The notes beneath the pieces were generated by a model. It saw only the letters and a program-made list of their open reading frames with translations. It was not told where the DNA came from and made no database searches. This document shows, piece after piece, positions 1 through 8,484 of a stretch of 41,941 nucleotides of DNA. Position 1 is the first letter of the stretch, and each line of letters begins with the position of its first letter. The translations under genes were made by a program, and so were the position numbers. This DNA is from Acidobacteriaceae bacterium UBA1307 (GTDB lineage Bacteria > Acidobacteriota > Terriglobia > Terriglobales > Acidobacteriaceae): contig DBTV01000044.1 in NCBI GenBank assembly GCA_002307235.1, positions 1-41,941 on the forward strand, written 5' to 3'.

Positions 1-2
1 GC

Positions 3-404
3 CACTTCGACAGCGAGATTCAGGTGGATCGTCTGAACACGGAATCGGGCGCGACCAAGCTGACCATCAAGCCGCAGGTGGACAAGTACATCTTCCCCGA
101 TGGTCATCAGATCTTCGTGCTGGCCGAGGGCCGTCTCGTCAATCTCGGTTGCGCAACAGGTCACCCGAGCTTCGTCATGTCGAACAGCTTTGCCAACCAG
201 ACCCTGGCGCAGCTCGATCTGTGGAAGAACAAGGACACCTACAAGGTGGGCGTCTATGTGCTGCCGAAGAAACTCGATGAAGAGGTCGCGCGGTTGCACC
301 TGGAAAAGATCGGCGTGAAGTTGTCGACCTTGTCGCAGAAGCAGGCCGACTACATCGGTGTGCCGGTCGAAGGCCCGTACAAGGCTGACCACTACCGCTA
401 CTAA
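3..404 (+). CDS. ahcY: Adenosylhomocysteinase, C-terminal part (5' end outside the window)
   Basis: Hydrolyses S-adenosylhomocysteine to adenosine and homocysteine in the cytoplasm, clearing the inhibitory product of methyl transfer. Only the last 133 or so residues are present. They start at the HFDSEIQVD segment of the NAD-binding half and run through the conserved LAEGRLVNLGCATGHPSF stretch. The family's C-terminal tail with the NAD- and tetramer-contacting KxDxYRY residues is visible as 'KADHYRY' just before the TAA stop. The reading frame enters from before base 1, so no start can be assigned. The complete enzyme is usually about 470-480 residues. A strong terminator follows 28 bases after the stop, so this is the end of its transcription unit. 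Identification is secure from the motif string; nothing looks unusual. Confidence 0.96.
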   Translation, partial: HFDSEIQVDRLNTESGATKLTIKPQVDKYIFPDGHQIFVLAEGRLVNLGCATGHPSFVMSNSFANQTLAQLDLWKNKDTYKVGVYVLPKKLDEEVARLHLEKIGVKLSTLSQKQADYIGVPVEGPYKADHYRY

Positions 405-431
405 AACTCCGCGCTACGGCGCATCACAACG

Positions 432-469
432 GCGGCAGGGCTCTTTATGAGTCTTGCCGCTGTTTTTTT
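432..469 (+). terminator. Rho-independent terminator of ahcY
   Basis: A 10-bp stem (432-441 with 451-460, two G-U pairs, 9-base loop) is followed by a run of seven T at 463-469. It sits 28 bases after the ahcY stop codon. Confidence 0.85.
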
Positions 470-599
470 GTGCAAAAAACTTTCTAACTGTGTGGCGTAA
501 GCGGGCAGTGTTTTTTGCGCGTCCAAGGTTTTGAGGAGGCTGGGGCTCCTGAATTTTCGCGCAGAAGTCTGCGCGGATCAGATCAGGCAAGGAGTTCCT

Positions 600-1368
600 A
601 TGAGCCGGACCGTGGCTTTGCGCCTCACTGTTGCAATTTTTTTGGGATTGTCCCTGTTGACGTTGCCTGCGTGGATGCGCGTGATGCAGGTGGGGTGGGA
701 CGGACAGGTATACACGCGTGCGCTGCATTGGACGGCCGGCGGGCGTGGCGGCGGGCACGGGGCTGGCTCTGTTCGCCGGGCAAGCACAGCTTTGGCCCGT
801 GGAGTTTGCGCATTATCTCCAGGCGGTCGAAAAGCAGTTTTCGTTGAATCATGATTTCGGAGCAAGTCCGGCGGGTGTGCTCGGCTATTTGTTGCAGAAC
901 GCGCAGGGTGCGTTCGAGTTTGTACCAATGCTGTTTTATCTAAGCTATGCGGCATTGATTCTGCGCGCGCTGCATGCGCTTTCCCGGCGCTATCTGCGCG
1001 GAGAATTGAGCGCTTCGCACTACCTCCCGGTGTTGTTGCTCGGCGTGGTTCTTCTCAATCCGCGCCATATCGAATACGATCTGGCTCCGCTGACGTTGCC
1101 CATTGCCCTGGTCGGAATGCGTCTGCTGGGTTGGGCACATCGGCCTGTGTCGTCTTCCGTGCTTTGGCTCGGCATCGTGTCGGCGGGCAACGTGGCGATG
1201 GTCACATGCGGAAACGGCCTGGTCTGGCGCATGGCCGAGTGCGCGGTGCTGGTGGTTTGTTTTGCGGGTGGATGCTGGCAATTGCGCAAGAAACATGCCG
1301 TGGTTGCCTCGCGCGCCGCTTGTCCGGCTTTGTCCCGCGACATGAGGCACGAACTCGCGAACCTGTAA
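600..1368 (+). pseudogene. Frameshifted, probably internally deleted GT87-type membrane glycosyltransferase remnant
   Basis: An ATG at 600 with a good ribosome site (AAGGAG at 589-594) opens a hydrophobic N-terminus (MSRTVALRL, then one membrane segment and GWDGQVYTRALHW). That frame runs into non-membrane sequence and stops at 854. A second frame, open from about 718 to 1368, continues with membrane segments. Its stretch LLNPRHIEYDLAP resembles the NPRxxEYD region near the C-terminus of DUF2029/GT87 polyprenyl-phosphate-dependent glycosyltransferases. The two halves total about 255 residues, against roughly 380-450 for the family, so the middle appears to be lost and the join is out of frame, somewhere in the G-rich stretch near 715-770. 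A sequencing error could explain the frameshift but not the missing length. The intact glycosyltransferase downstream may have belonged to the same cluster. Confidence 0.6.
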
Positions 1369-1442
1369 CTCCCCGCAAAAAGATTGCACGGCGCAAGAGA
1401 GACTCTGCGCGACAGATGCGCAAGAAAATATCGGGAGGAATT

Positions 1443-3077
1443 TTGATCTTGATCAGCGAATCCATTGCCGCCGACACAGCGTATCGAGAGGATGCGCGCA
1501 GAAGACGAGTGCGCTGCGGCGTGATTTTGTTGTGTGCGCTCTGTGCTCTTCTGATGGCCTTTGCGCCGGTGGCGCGTGCATTTTTTCATCTCGAAGCCAG
1601 TTATAACGAGGGGTGGAATGTTTACAACGCGGCGACGGTTGCGACAGGGCATCTGTTGTATCGCGATCACTACGGCTGGACCGCGGTCAACTATCCGATG
1701 CTCTCGTTTGCCATGACTGCCGGTCTTGCGCGCTGGACGCATGAGGTCCTCTTTACCGCGCGCATGCTTTCGCTGGCGGGGCTTTTTGCAAGCTGCCTTT
1801 TGATGAGCGCCATCGTGCGCAGGCTGGGGGGCACGCGTTTCGCGGCGGCGTTTTCGGGTCTGTTTTGTCTGGCGATGTTTTGCTCGGCGGCCGACTATCC
1901 TTCGTATGTTGGCGTGGACGATCCGCAACTGCTTGCGCAGGCATTTTTCCTGGCGGGACTGTATGCCTACTTGCGCATGCGGCGTGGTTGGGCGGGGCTT
2001 GCCGTTGCCGCGTTGTTGTTCGTCGTCGGCGGCTCAATCAAACATAATCTGATCGATTTTCCGCTGGCCGTTCTGCTCGACCTGTTGCTGGTTTCGCGGC
2101 GTCGCGCGGCGGTGTTTGCCGCCTGTGGCGCGGCCTTCGCCGCACTCTCTGTCTGGATGAACCTCCATTGGGGAGGGCCGTTTTTCGTCGCCGATCTGCT
2201 CTCGGCGCGCAACTATTCCCTCGGCAAATCTCTTCTGCTGACCGGCGTGAATCTGGGGCCGCTGGTTTTTCCGCTGGGGCTCGCGTTCTGGATGGCGTGG
2301 CGCGTGCGGCGTGATCGATCGCGGCGCATCGTTACCTTGTGGCTGGGGTGCGCGCTGTCGTTGGGCTTCTATTTCATCGGTGGGGACGGGGTTTCGATCA
2401 ACGCGCTCTATAGTGCATTGCTGGCGATGAGCGTGCTCGTCGGACTGCTGTTCAGTGCGCTGCCACAGGCGCTGGTGTGGCGCGAGGCGGCTGTCGCGGG
2501 CATGCTGTTTGCCTGGTTGCTGATTCCCTGGCTGGTGGTTCCGCCGCTGTGCGAAGGCCGTCCCGCGCTCGCTGTCTGGAATCCGGTGCGTACGCTCCAT
2601 CAGTTTGCGGCCGACGAAAAACAGTTCGACGCCGAGGTCGCCTGGCTGCGCGCCGAACCCGGGCCCTCACTGTGCGAAAGCCTGCTGCGCTGTGCCGATG
2701 CAGGCAAGCCGTATCTCTACGATCCATTCAATGCCACGCGCTTCATCGAAGGCGGCAAACTTGATCCCGAACGGATGACGGCGGCGATTCGCCATCACCA
2801 GTTCAGCGCGATTCAACTCAACGGGCCGGTGAACAGCGAGGATCGTTCCAGCCACTTTGCGCCTGCGATTCTGGAGGCGATTCGCGAGGAATACCGGCCA
2901 GTACTCATTCATGCCGATGACGTGATCTATGCGCCGGTCGCGTCGGTTGCGACGAACGCGGAGTTTGCTTTGGCGAAGAGCCATTGCCGCATGCGATCCA
3001 CTAGCTCCGCTGGAAGAACAGATGATGCAGCACGCGCCATGTGGAGCTGTGCAACAGGGCTGACTGCCGCGCCTTGA
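1443..3077 (+). CDS. GT-C-fold integral membrane glycosyltransferase (GT39/PMT-like)
   Basis: A polytopic inner-membrane protein of about 544 residues, expected to move a sugar from a polyprenyl-phosphate donor to an acceptor on the periplasmic face. After the first membrane helix comes the acidic EASYNEGWN loop, where GT-C enzymes carry their catalytic carboxylate, then alternating hydrophobic segments to about residue 365 and a soluble periplasmic tail. The start is uncertain. GGAGG at 1434-1438 favours the TTG codons at 1443 or 1449; the in-frame ATG at 1416 has no ribosome site. The last 25 codons overlap the 3' end of the convergent gene on the other strand by 77 bases, so the tail after about VASVATNAEF may be an extension caused by loss of an earlier stop. 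Substrate unknown; the neighbour upstream is a broken glycosyltransferase. Confidence 0.72.
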   Translation: MILISESIAADTAYREDARRRRVRCGVILLCALCALLMAFAPVARAFFHLEASYNEGWNVYNAATVATGHLLYRDHYGWTAVNYPMLSFAMTAGLARWTHEVLFTARMLSLAGLFASCLLMSAIVRRLGGTRFAAAFSGLFCLAMFCSAADYPSYVGVDDPQLLAQAFFLAGLYAYLRMRRGWAGLAVAALLFVVGGSIKHNLIDFPLAVLLDLLLVSRRRAAVFAACGAAFAALSVWMNLHWGGPFFVADLLSARNYSLGKSLLLTGVNLGPLVFPLGLAFWMAWRVRRDRSRRIVTLWLGCALSLGFYFIGGDGVSINALYSALLAMSVLVGLLFSALPQALVWREAAVAGMLFAWLLIPWLVVPPLCEGRPALAVWNPVRTLHQFAADEKQFDAEVAWLRAEPGPSLCESLLRCADAGKPYLYDPFNATRFIEGGKLDPERMTAAIRHHQFSAIQLNGPVNSEDRSSHFAPAILEAIREEYRPVLIHADDVIYAPVASVATNAEFALAKSHCRMRSTSSAGRTDDAARAMWSCATGLTAAP

Positions 3078-3600
3078 GCTGTTTATAGGATCGCTCCACG
3101 TAGCTGTCGAACTCCGGCGGCCAGCCAATCGTTGAGCGGCGCTCGGAGTAGTCGCCCTCGGCCCAGCGCGCCAGCACCGCCTTATAGCCGACCACGTGCG
3201 TCACAAAATCGAGCAGGCAGTGCGGCATCTCTTCTTCAATAATCAGGTGCGCCTTTTCGATGATGATCTTTTCGCGAATATCATTCAGCGGCATGAAGAT
3301 CGTCGTCATCCACAGTTCCCAATCCTTCAACTCGCTGTCGAGAATCGGATAACTCTGCGTTTTGCCCAGCCGCGTCAGCAGCGAGCGATAGGCAATGTTT
3401 CCGGCCTGGCTGGCCACGTAGAGCGGGCCGTAGAACTCATTCAGCCGCTCGTTGACCAGCTTGAGCCGGTCGGCGTGGCGCGCCATCATGCGCGTCGACA
3501 AAAAGGTCAGCAGGTAGCCGGCGAAGGCCAGAAAGATGGTGACGAGCGCCGCGTTTTGCACATTGCTCGGCAGCAGAAAGGTGACGAAGGAAGAGTCCAT
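3001..3600 (-). CDS. Membrane-anchored protein of unknown function
   Basis: A 199-residue protein with one hydrophobic segment near residues 15-35 (NAALVTIFLAFAGYLLTF), followed by a charged, mostly helical region of about 160 residues. The sequence RLNEFYGPLY after the membrane segment is a motif I associate with a widespread uncharacterised family of membrane-anchored bacterial proteins; I cannot name the family. The ATG at 3600 is the only sensible start. The gene converges on the glycosyltransferase and overlaps its 3' end by 77 bases. Topology suggests a short N-terminal anchor with a soluble domain; which side of the membrane it faces cannot be decided by eye. Confidence 0.6.
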   Translation of the reverse strand: MDSSFVTFLLPSNVQNAALVTIFLAFAGYLLTFLSTRMMARHADRLKLVNERLNEFYGPLYVASQAGNIAYRSLLTRLGKTQSYPILDSELKDWELWMTTIFMPLNDIREKIIIEKAHLIIEEEMPHCLLDFVTHVVGYKAVLARWAEGDYSERRSTIGWPPEFDSYVERSYKQLKARQSALLHSSTWRVLHHLFFQRS

Positions 3601-3655
3601 GGATGTGATCCTTGCCGCAAGTATACGCTGGGTGCGGATCGGGTTTGGCTGCGGG

Positions 3656-4432
3656 CTAGTTCATATCATTGGCGGTGTAGGCGTCAATGGCACTGGCGGT
3701 CAATTTGGAATCGACCAGCAAAACCGTGCGCACCTCGCCGCCGGTCAGCGCCAGCGCGTCGGAGCTGTACAGCGTGGACACCGTTGTTGTGGTGGTGGTG
3801 GGCGCGACGTTGGTGCCGGTCGCGACGATGACGATCGAAACCGTCTGCGAGGCAAAGCTGATGTAGGTCGGCGTGGCGTTCACGGCAAGGTTGGTGATCA
3901 GCGCGGAGCTTTTGGCCAGCGTCGAGCTTGAGGGCACCAGATAGATGTCTACCGCACCCGCCTTCGTTGCCGCGTTGATAAAGCGAAACGACGAGTGGCC
4001 GGAGGCCGCCGCCGTGTGCGGATCTTCGAGAACGGTGATCGAGTAGCCAAGCGAGGCCTTGGTGTTGTCGGCGATCAGAATCGAGTGATGCGTGCCGGCG
4101 AGCAGCGTGGCCGAGCCGGTCAGCAGCGCGGTGTTGGTCGTGTCGTTGGTCGCCGTCAGCTTGATGGCCGCCGCCTGGCTGGCGGCAAAGGTGCCGTAGT
4201 CGCTGATGGTGCCCTGGCCCAGATTGACGGCCAGCGGCGTTCCTTCTACGGTGACGTTGAGCGCCGGTGCCGAGGCCGAGGCGTCAATGACGCGCGCCAG
4301 CGTCGGTTGCGTGTACGAGGCGACGTTCTGGCATGCCGAGAGCGTGAAGGCCAGCGCCAGCGCGGAGACCGCCGCCAGCGTCAACTTGAGTTGTGCGGAG
4401 AGTGCTGTGCCTCGATTGCTGGTCTTGTTCAA
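3656..4432 (-). CDS. Lipoprotein with DUF4397 domain
   Basis: 258 residues. The N-terminus is a lipoprotein signal: basic start, hydrophobic run (LTLAAVSALALAFT) and lipobox LSAC, so the mature protein begins at Cys34 and should be lipid-anchored on the periplasmic or outer-membrane side. The remainder is Ala/Thr/Ser-rich beta-sandwich sequence containing SSFRFINAATKAGAVDIYLVPS. This is the typical opening of DUF4397 (RxxNxxxxxxxVDVY), a domain of unknown role found in exported proteins. A threonine run (TTTTTT) lies near residue 214. No operon partner is obvious: the gene lies 55 bases after the start of the neighbouring membrane-protein gene and 69 bases from the permease stop. Confidence 0.75.
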   Translation of the reverse strand: MNKTSNRGTALSAQLKLTLAAVSALALAFTLSACQNVASYTQPTLARVIDASASAPALNVTVEGTPLAVNLGQGTISDYGTFAASQAAAIKLTATNDTTNTALLTGSATLLAGTHHSILIADNTKASLGYSITVLEDPHTAAASGHSSFRFINAATKAGAVDIYLVPSSSTLAKSSALITNLAVNATPTYISFASQTVSIVIVATGTNVAPTTTTTTVSTLYSSDALALTGGEVRTVLLVDSKLTASAIDAYTANDMN

Positions 4433-4501
4433 AATCGCCTCGGAATCAGAGTTGTCGAATTCGTAACTATCTTACACGGGAGGGCAATGCCGTGATCGGG
4501 G

Positions 4502-5809
4502 TCAGCTTGCGCCCAGATACAGGAAACGCACCAGAAACAGCACGGCCAGCAGGGTCAAAAACCAGTCCGCGCGGCGCAGCTTGCCGCTGGCGGCATGGAG
4601 CACCGCCCAGGCGATCAGGCCAAAGCCGAGGCCATTGGCGATGGAGCAGGTGAACGGGATCAGCACCAGCGTCAGAAACGCGGGCACGGCCACCAGAGGC
4701 TCGCGCCAGCGAATCTCGGCAAGCCCGCCCATCATCATCGAGCCGACCAGCATCAGCGCGGGCGCGGTGGCCGCTGCGGGAATCATCGCGGCAAAAGGTG
4801 CTGCGGCGATGGCTCCCAAAAACAGCACGCCGGTGGTGATCGCGGTGACGCCGGTGCGGCCGCCCGCCGCCACGCCCGCCGTCGATTCCACATAGCTGGT
4901 CACGGTCGATGTGCCGGTCAGCGAGCCGAAGACCGTGGCCGTCGCATCGGCAAAGAGAATCCGGTTCAGGCGCGGAATCGTGCCGTTTTCGTCGATGAGC
5001 CCGGCCCGCTTGGTCACGGCCATCAGCGTGCCGAGGTTGTCGAACAGATCGACAAAAAAGAAAACGAAGATGATCTCGACGAGGCCCTTGTTGAGCGCGC
5101 CGCGAATGTCGAGCTTGAAGGCAGTCTCGGTGAGCGCCGCGAGGCCACCGCCATTGTGCGCCGGGTGAATCAGCCCAAAGGGCACGGCGAGTGCGGTGAC
5201 GGTGAGAATGCCGATCAGAATCGAGCCGCGAATCTTGCGAATCTCAAGCGTGACCATCACGGCGAGCCCGATCAGCGCAAGGAAGGTCGTCGGGTTGCGC
5301 AGATTGCCGAGCCCGACCAGCGTTGCCGCGTCGCCCACCACCAGCCCCGCGTTGCGAAAGCCGATCAGCGCGATGAACAGGCCGATGCCGCCCGCCACCG
5401 AGGCGTAGAGTTCGCGCGGAATCGCACGCAGAATCATCTGCCGGATGCCGGTTGCGGTGAGCGCTAGAAAAAGCACGCCCGAAAGAAAGACCGCGCCGAG
5501 CGCCGTCGGCCACGGCACGTGCATGCGCAGGCAGACCGCGTAGGCAAAGTAGGCATTCAGACCCATGCCCGGTGCCAGCGCAATAGGGTAGCGCGCCACC
5601 ACGCCCATCAGAATCGAGGCGAAGCCCGCCGACAGACACGTTGCGGCGGTGACTGCGCCGAGCGGCATGCCGGTGACGGTGAGAATCGCCGGGTTCACCA
5701 GCACGATGTAGGCCATCGTCAAAAAGGTGGTGAGCCCGGCCAGAATCTCGGTGCGCCAGTTGGCGTTCAGGCGTTTAAATTCAAAGAAATTTTCAAGGCG
5801 TTGCAGCAT
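4502..5809 (-). CDS. NCS2-family purine permease (AzgA/PbuG/AdeP-like)
   Basis: A 435-residue, roughly 14-helix inner-membrane proton symporter for nucleobases, probably adenine, guanine or hypoxanthine. Diagnostic features of the AzgA branch are the N-terminal FEFKRLNANWRTEILAG, the following LTTFLTMAYIVLVNP segment, the half-helix LAPGMGLNAYFAY, and VFFFVDLFDNLGTL in the second repeat. VTSYVESTAGVAAGGRTG forms the second half-helix substrate site. Length is normal for the branch. The ATG at 5809 directly precedes the conserved N-terminus; the upstream ribosome site is weak (AAAAGAA). An inverted repeat lies in the 105-base gap between its start and the hemB stop. Which purine is carried cannot be told from the sequence. 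Confidence 0.92.
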   Translation of the reverse strand: MLQRLENFFEFKRLNANWRTEILAGLTTFLTMAYIVLVNPAILTVTGMPLGAVTAATCLSAGFASILMGVVARYPIALAPGMGLNAYFAYAVCLRMHVPWPTALGAVFLSGVLFLALTATGIRQMILRAIPRELYASVAGGIGLFIALIGFRNAGLVVGDAATLVGLGNLRNPTTFLALIGLAVMVTLEIRKIRGSILIGILTVTALAVPFGLIHPAHNGGGLAALTETAFKLDIRGALNKGLVEIIFVFFFVDLFDNLGTLMAVTKRAGLIDENGTIPRLNRILFADATATVFGSLTGTSTVTSYVESTAGVAAGGRTGVTAITTGVLFLGAIAAAPFAAMIPAAATAPALMLVGSMMMGGLAEIRWREPLVAVPAFLTLVLIPFTCSIANGLGFGLIAWAVLHAASGKLRRADWFLTLLAVLFLVRFLYLGAS

Positions 5810-5837
5810 GGTTCTTTTAAGAATAGTGGATAGTAGT

Positions 5838-5905
5838 CAGGGCACAGTGAACAGCCCGTTTTGTGCAGCGAAAAACTCGCATCACAGGCTGTTCACTGCC
5901 CCCTG
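5838..5905. repeat. Intergenic inverted repeat, CAGTGAACAG family, copy 1
   Basis: 19-base arms (5838-5856 and 5887-5905) match at 17 of 19 positions and contain the core CAGTGAACAGCC. It lies between the hemB stop and the start of the purine permease. Related copies are at 6932-7000 and 14866-14917. Confidence 0.75.
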
Positions 5906-5914
5906 TTTTACTGC

Positions 5915-6904
5915 TTACTTCAACAGCTTTGCCGCTTCCTTCGCAAAATAGGTCACGATGAACTCCGCTCCGGCACGCTTGATGCCGAGCAGCGATTCGA
6001 GGATCGTGCGGTCGCGATCAAGCCAGCCTTTTTCAAAGGCCGCCACCAGCATCGAATACTCGCCCGAAACCTGATAGGCGCCCATCGGCACATCGAAATT
6101 GTCGCGCGCGGCACGCACCACGTCGAGGTACGGCATGGCGGGCTTCATCAGCAGCATGTCCGCGCCCTCTTCAAGGTCAAGTTCGATCTCGCGTAAAGCC
6201 TCGCGCAGGTTCGCCGGGTCCATCTGATAGCTGCGCCGGTCGCCGAACTGCGGTGCCGAATCGGCCGCCTCGCGGAAGGGACCATAGAAGGCCGAGGCAA
6301 ACTTTGAGGCATAGCTCATAATCGGCGTGTTGGCGAATCCAGTGGCATCGAGCGCATCGCGAATGGCCTCGACGCGGCCGTCCATCATGTCGCTGGGGGC
6401 GATGATGTCGGCGCCGGCCCGCGCCTGACTGACGGCGGTCTTCGCCAGCAACTCGAGCGAGGGATCGTTGTCGATCTCCCAGCCGTCGCGGCCTTCGATC
6501 ACCACGCCGCAGTGGCCGTTCGCTGTGTACTCGCACAGACAGGTGTCGGCGATCAGCAGAAGATCTTTCGCGGCGGGCGAGGCCTTCAACGCGCGCAGTC
6601 CCTGCTGCACGATGCCCTCGTCGGACCAGGCGCCGGTGGCCTGCTCGTCCTTGGTCTCGGGCAGCCCGAACAGCAGCAGTCCGGCGATGCCGAGCGATGC
6701 AGCCTCTTCAGCCTCGCGCACGGCCTCATCGACCGAGAGATTGAAGACGCCGGGCATCGAGGAAATTTCTTTGCGAATGCCTTTGCCGGGGCACAAAAAA
6801 ATGGGGTAGATCAGGTCGCCCGCGTCCAGCGCGGTTTCGCGAACCAGAGAACGAAGCGGTGCGGTGCGCCGCAGCCGACGTAGCCGTTGTATGGGGAAGC
6901 TCAT
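5915..6904 (-). CDS. hemB: Delta-aminolevulinic acid dehydratase (porphobilinogen synthase)
   Basis: Condenses two molecules of 5-aminolevulinate to porphobilinogen in tetrapyrrole and haem synthesis; cytosolic, normally octameric. The zinc-type metal site is intact: Cys122, Cys124 and Cys132 in DTCLCEYTANGHCG. The two Schiff-base lysines lie in SYASKFASAFYGP and LLMKPAMPYLD. At 329 residues the length is typical. I place the start at 6904 (MSFPIQRLRRLRR), which fits the family N-terminus; an upstream in-frame ATG would add about 29 unrelated residues encoded by an inverted repeat. TACAAT ends exactly six bases before this ATG and there is no ribosome site, so the transcript may be leaderless. 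Confidence 0.96.
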   Translation of the reverse strand: MSFPIQRLRRLRRTAPLRSLVRETALDAGDLIYPIFLCPGKGIRKEISSMPGVFNLSVDEAVREAEEAASLGIAGLLLFGLPETKDEQATGAWSDEGIVQQGLRALKASPAAKDLLLIADTCLCEYTANGHCGVVIEGRDGWEIDNDPSLELLAKTAVSQARAGADIIAPSDMMDGRVEAIRDALDATGFANTPIMSYASKFASAFYGPFREAADSAPQFGDRRSYQMDPANLREALREIELDLEEGADMLLMKPAMPYLDVVRAARDNFDVPMGAYQVSGEYSMLVAAFEKGWLDRDRTILESLLGIKRAGAEFIVTYFAKEAAKLLK

Positions 6905-6910
6905 GGACAA

Positions 6911-6916
6911 ATTGTA
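6911..6916 (-). promoter_or_regulatory. Candidate -10 box of hemB; possible leaderless start
   Basis: TACAAT on the minus strand ends six bases before the hemB ATG, so transcription would begin at or next to the start codon. No convincing -35 hexamer is seen. Confidence 0.45.
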
Positions 6917-6931
6917 GCGCGGTGGACGGAA

Positions 6932-7000
6932 GAGAGTGGACAGTGAACAGTCGGTCTTGTCCTGCACAACTTCGCTGCATGGACTGTTCACTGTTCTCTC
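6932..7000. repeat. Intergenic inverted repeat, CAGTGAACAG family, copy 2
   Basis: Arms at about 6932-6952 and 6982-7000 share a perfect core ACAGTGAACAGTC and GAGAG ends. It lies between the zinc-ribbon protein gene and hemB. The loop (about 29 bases) and flanks resemble copy 1, including CTGCTTACT on the outer side. Confidence 0.75.
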
Positions 7001-7009
7001 GTTCCCTGC

Positions 7010-7516
7010 TTACTGCTCCCTCGTCTCAATTTGCATATAGAGCGAACTGTTGCGTGCGCCGAGCAGAAGCACCAGCGTCGCGATGCCGAGCGCGGTGCCG
7101 AAGGGAATTTTCAGCAGGCTCAAAAAAGCGGCAACGATGGCCACGACGCGACCCCAGCCCGTGCGCTCCCATAGCCCCCAGGCCGCCACGCCGGCCAGCG
7201 CCGCGCGCACAATCACCGCGCCCCAGACAAAGTGCAAAAACATTGGTCCAAACCACGGGCCGGGCATATCCTGGTGCATCCACTGCCCGAAGGCTCCCGA
7301 GAAAAACATGCGCAGAACGTTGATGCCCAAAAAGCCGCTGAGCATCGTGAGCCCCGCGTAGATTGCCCAAAACAAGCTGAGCATTCTGATCTTGTTCGCG
7401 TAGGCATGCAGTTGGTATTCGAGGCTGGCAACGGGGGCCGGTGCGGCCACTTGTCCGCACTGCGGACAGAAACCCTGAATACCGGCAAGAGAGCTTCCAC
7501 AACGGCTGCAAAACAT
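7010..7516 (-). CDS. Zinc-ribbon membrane protein of unknown function
   Basis: 168 residues. The first 21 residues form a rubredoxin-like zinc ribbon, CSRCGSSLAGIQGFCPQCG, with two CxxC knuckles. Four hydrophobic segments follow at about residues 44-70, 90-112, 120-138 and 138-155, so the ribbon should sit in the cytoplasm ahead of a small membrane domain. Many bacteria have such 'zinc-ribbon plus DUF' proteins; no enzymatic motif is visible. The ATG at 7516 has only a modest ribosome site (AGGAGG further upstream). The gene is read in the same direction as hemB, but an inverted repeat and a hemB promoter candidate lie between them. Confidence 0.7.
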   Translation of the reverse strand: MFCSRCGSSLAGIQGFCPQCGQVAAPAPVASLEYQLHAYANKIRMLSLFWAIYAGLTMLSGFLGINVLRMFFSGAFGQWMHQDMPGPWFGPMFLHFVWGAVIVRAALAGVAAWGLWERTGWGRVVAIVAAFLSLLKIPFGTALGIATLVLLLGARNSSLYMQIETREQ

Positions 7517-7722
7517 TGCGCCTCCTTGAGACAGGCAAAGGATTCACCCGCAGCATACTACGCGTCAGGCTGTACGATGGTTCCCATCAAAATTCTTTTT
7601 GCCAGGGCGTGTTGAGGAAAATCGTAAAAATCGTGAGCGTTCACCGGCTGCATGCGTCGAGTGAAGTAACACCACCGCGCACCCGGGATACGCGGATCGA
7701 CCTTGATCCAAGGGGGAATTCC

Positions 7723-8484
7723 ATGAAGCTGTCTTTGAAGGCCATCGCGGGGAAACTGCGTCCTGCGGGGCTGGCCGCCACTCTGCTCGGCCTGCTGCTG
7801 CTGGCGGCCTCGGCCGTTGCGCAAACCGAAAAACAGAGCGAAAACAAGCCCGCCACGGTGCAGGAAACCATCTTTCTGCATCACGTCGTTTCGCAATCCG
7901 CACTCAACGATGTGCTGACCGCGCTGCGTTCGCAGTTGCCGCACGTAAGAAACTATGGGGTCGCGGATCAGAATGCGATTACCATCACGGCGACGGCAGA
8001 GGATTTGGCTGCGGCGCGCAAGATCGTTGCCGATCTCGACAAGCCGCTCAAGAGTTACCGGCTCACCTACACCCTGGCCGTGCTCGAAGGCAGCAAACGC
8101 ACGGCAGAACGGCAGTACACGCTGATCGTGACCGGAACGCGTCATTCCGCGCTCAAGCAGGGCGCGCGCGTGCCGATCGTTACCGGCGCGGCCAGCGACA
8201 AGGATGCGAAGGACGTCGCATCCAACGCGCAGATTCAATATGTCGACGTCGGGCTGCACATCGATGCCGACGTCAACGGCACCCAGGGCGAGACCAACAT
8301 TGAGGAAACCAGCGTCTCCGAAGAACGCTCCGGCATTGGTCCGCAGGCGCCCATTCTTCGGCAGACAACGCTGAACGAGCGCTTCAACTTTACGCCGGGC
8401 AAGCCCGTTGTACTTGGCTTGTTGGCGATTCCCGGCGCAACGCAGCGTGAACTCGTCGAGGTCACCGTCGAGCCTATCGATTAA
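7723..8484 (+). CDS. Exported protein with secretin-type N domain
   Basis: 253 residues. A signal peptide with a hydrophobic core (LAATLLGLLLLAASAVAQ) predicts export. Residues about 45-110 read as a secretin N0/N1-like alpha-beta module: SALNDVLTALRSQLPHV, then ITITATAEDLAAARKIVADLDKP, the usual 'xx-L-x-x-A-x-x-x-I-x-x-L-D' ending. The second half (LTYTLAVLEGSK..., QTTLNERFNFTPGKPVVLGLL) is beta-rich like the region after the N domains in GspD/PilQ, but the pore-forming secretin core is absent. It is therefore not a full secretin. GGGGGA directly before the ATG at 7723 is a good ribosome site and fixes the start. It overlaps the convergent methyltransferase gene by 11 bases. Role unknown. 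Confidence 0.65.
   Translation: MKLSLKAIAGKLRPAGLAATLLGLLLLAASAVAQTEKQSENKPATVQETIFLHHVVSQSALNDVLTALRSQLPHVRNYGVADQNAITITATAEDLAAARKIVADLDKPLKSYRLTYTLAVLEGSKRTAERQYTLIVTGTRHSALKQGARVPIVTGAASDKDAKDVASNAQIQYVDVGLHIDADVNGTQGETNIEETSVSEERSGIGPQAPILRQTTLNERFNFTPGKPVVLGLLAIPGATQRELVEVTVEPID

Noticed and set aside
1020..1928. Long minus-strand open frame of about 300 codons opposite the glycosyltransferases
   Set aside because: Arg/His/Gln-rich translation typical of the antisense of GC-rich membrane-protein genes; no ribosome site or motif.
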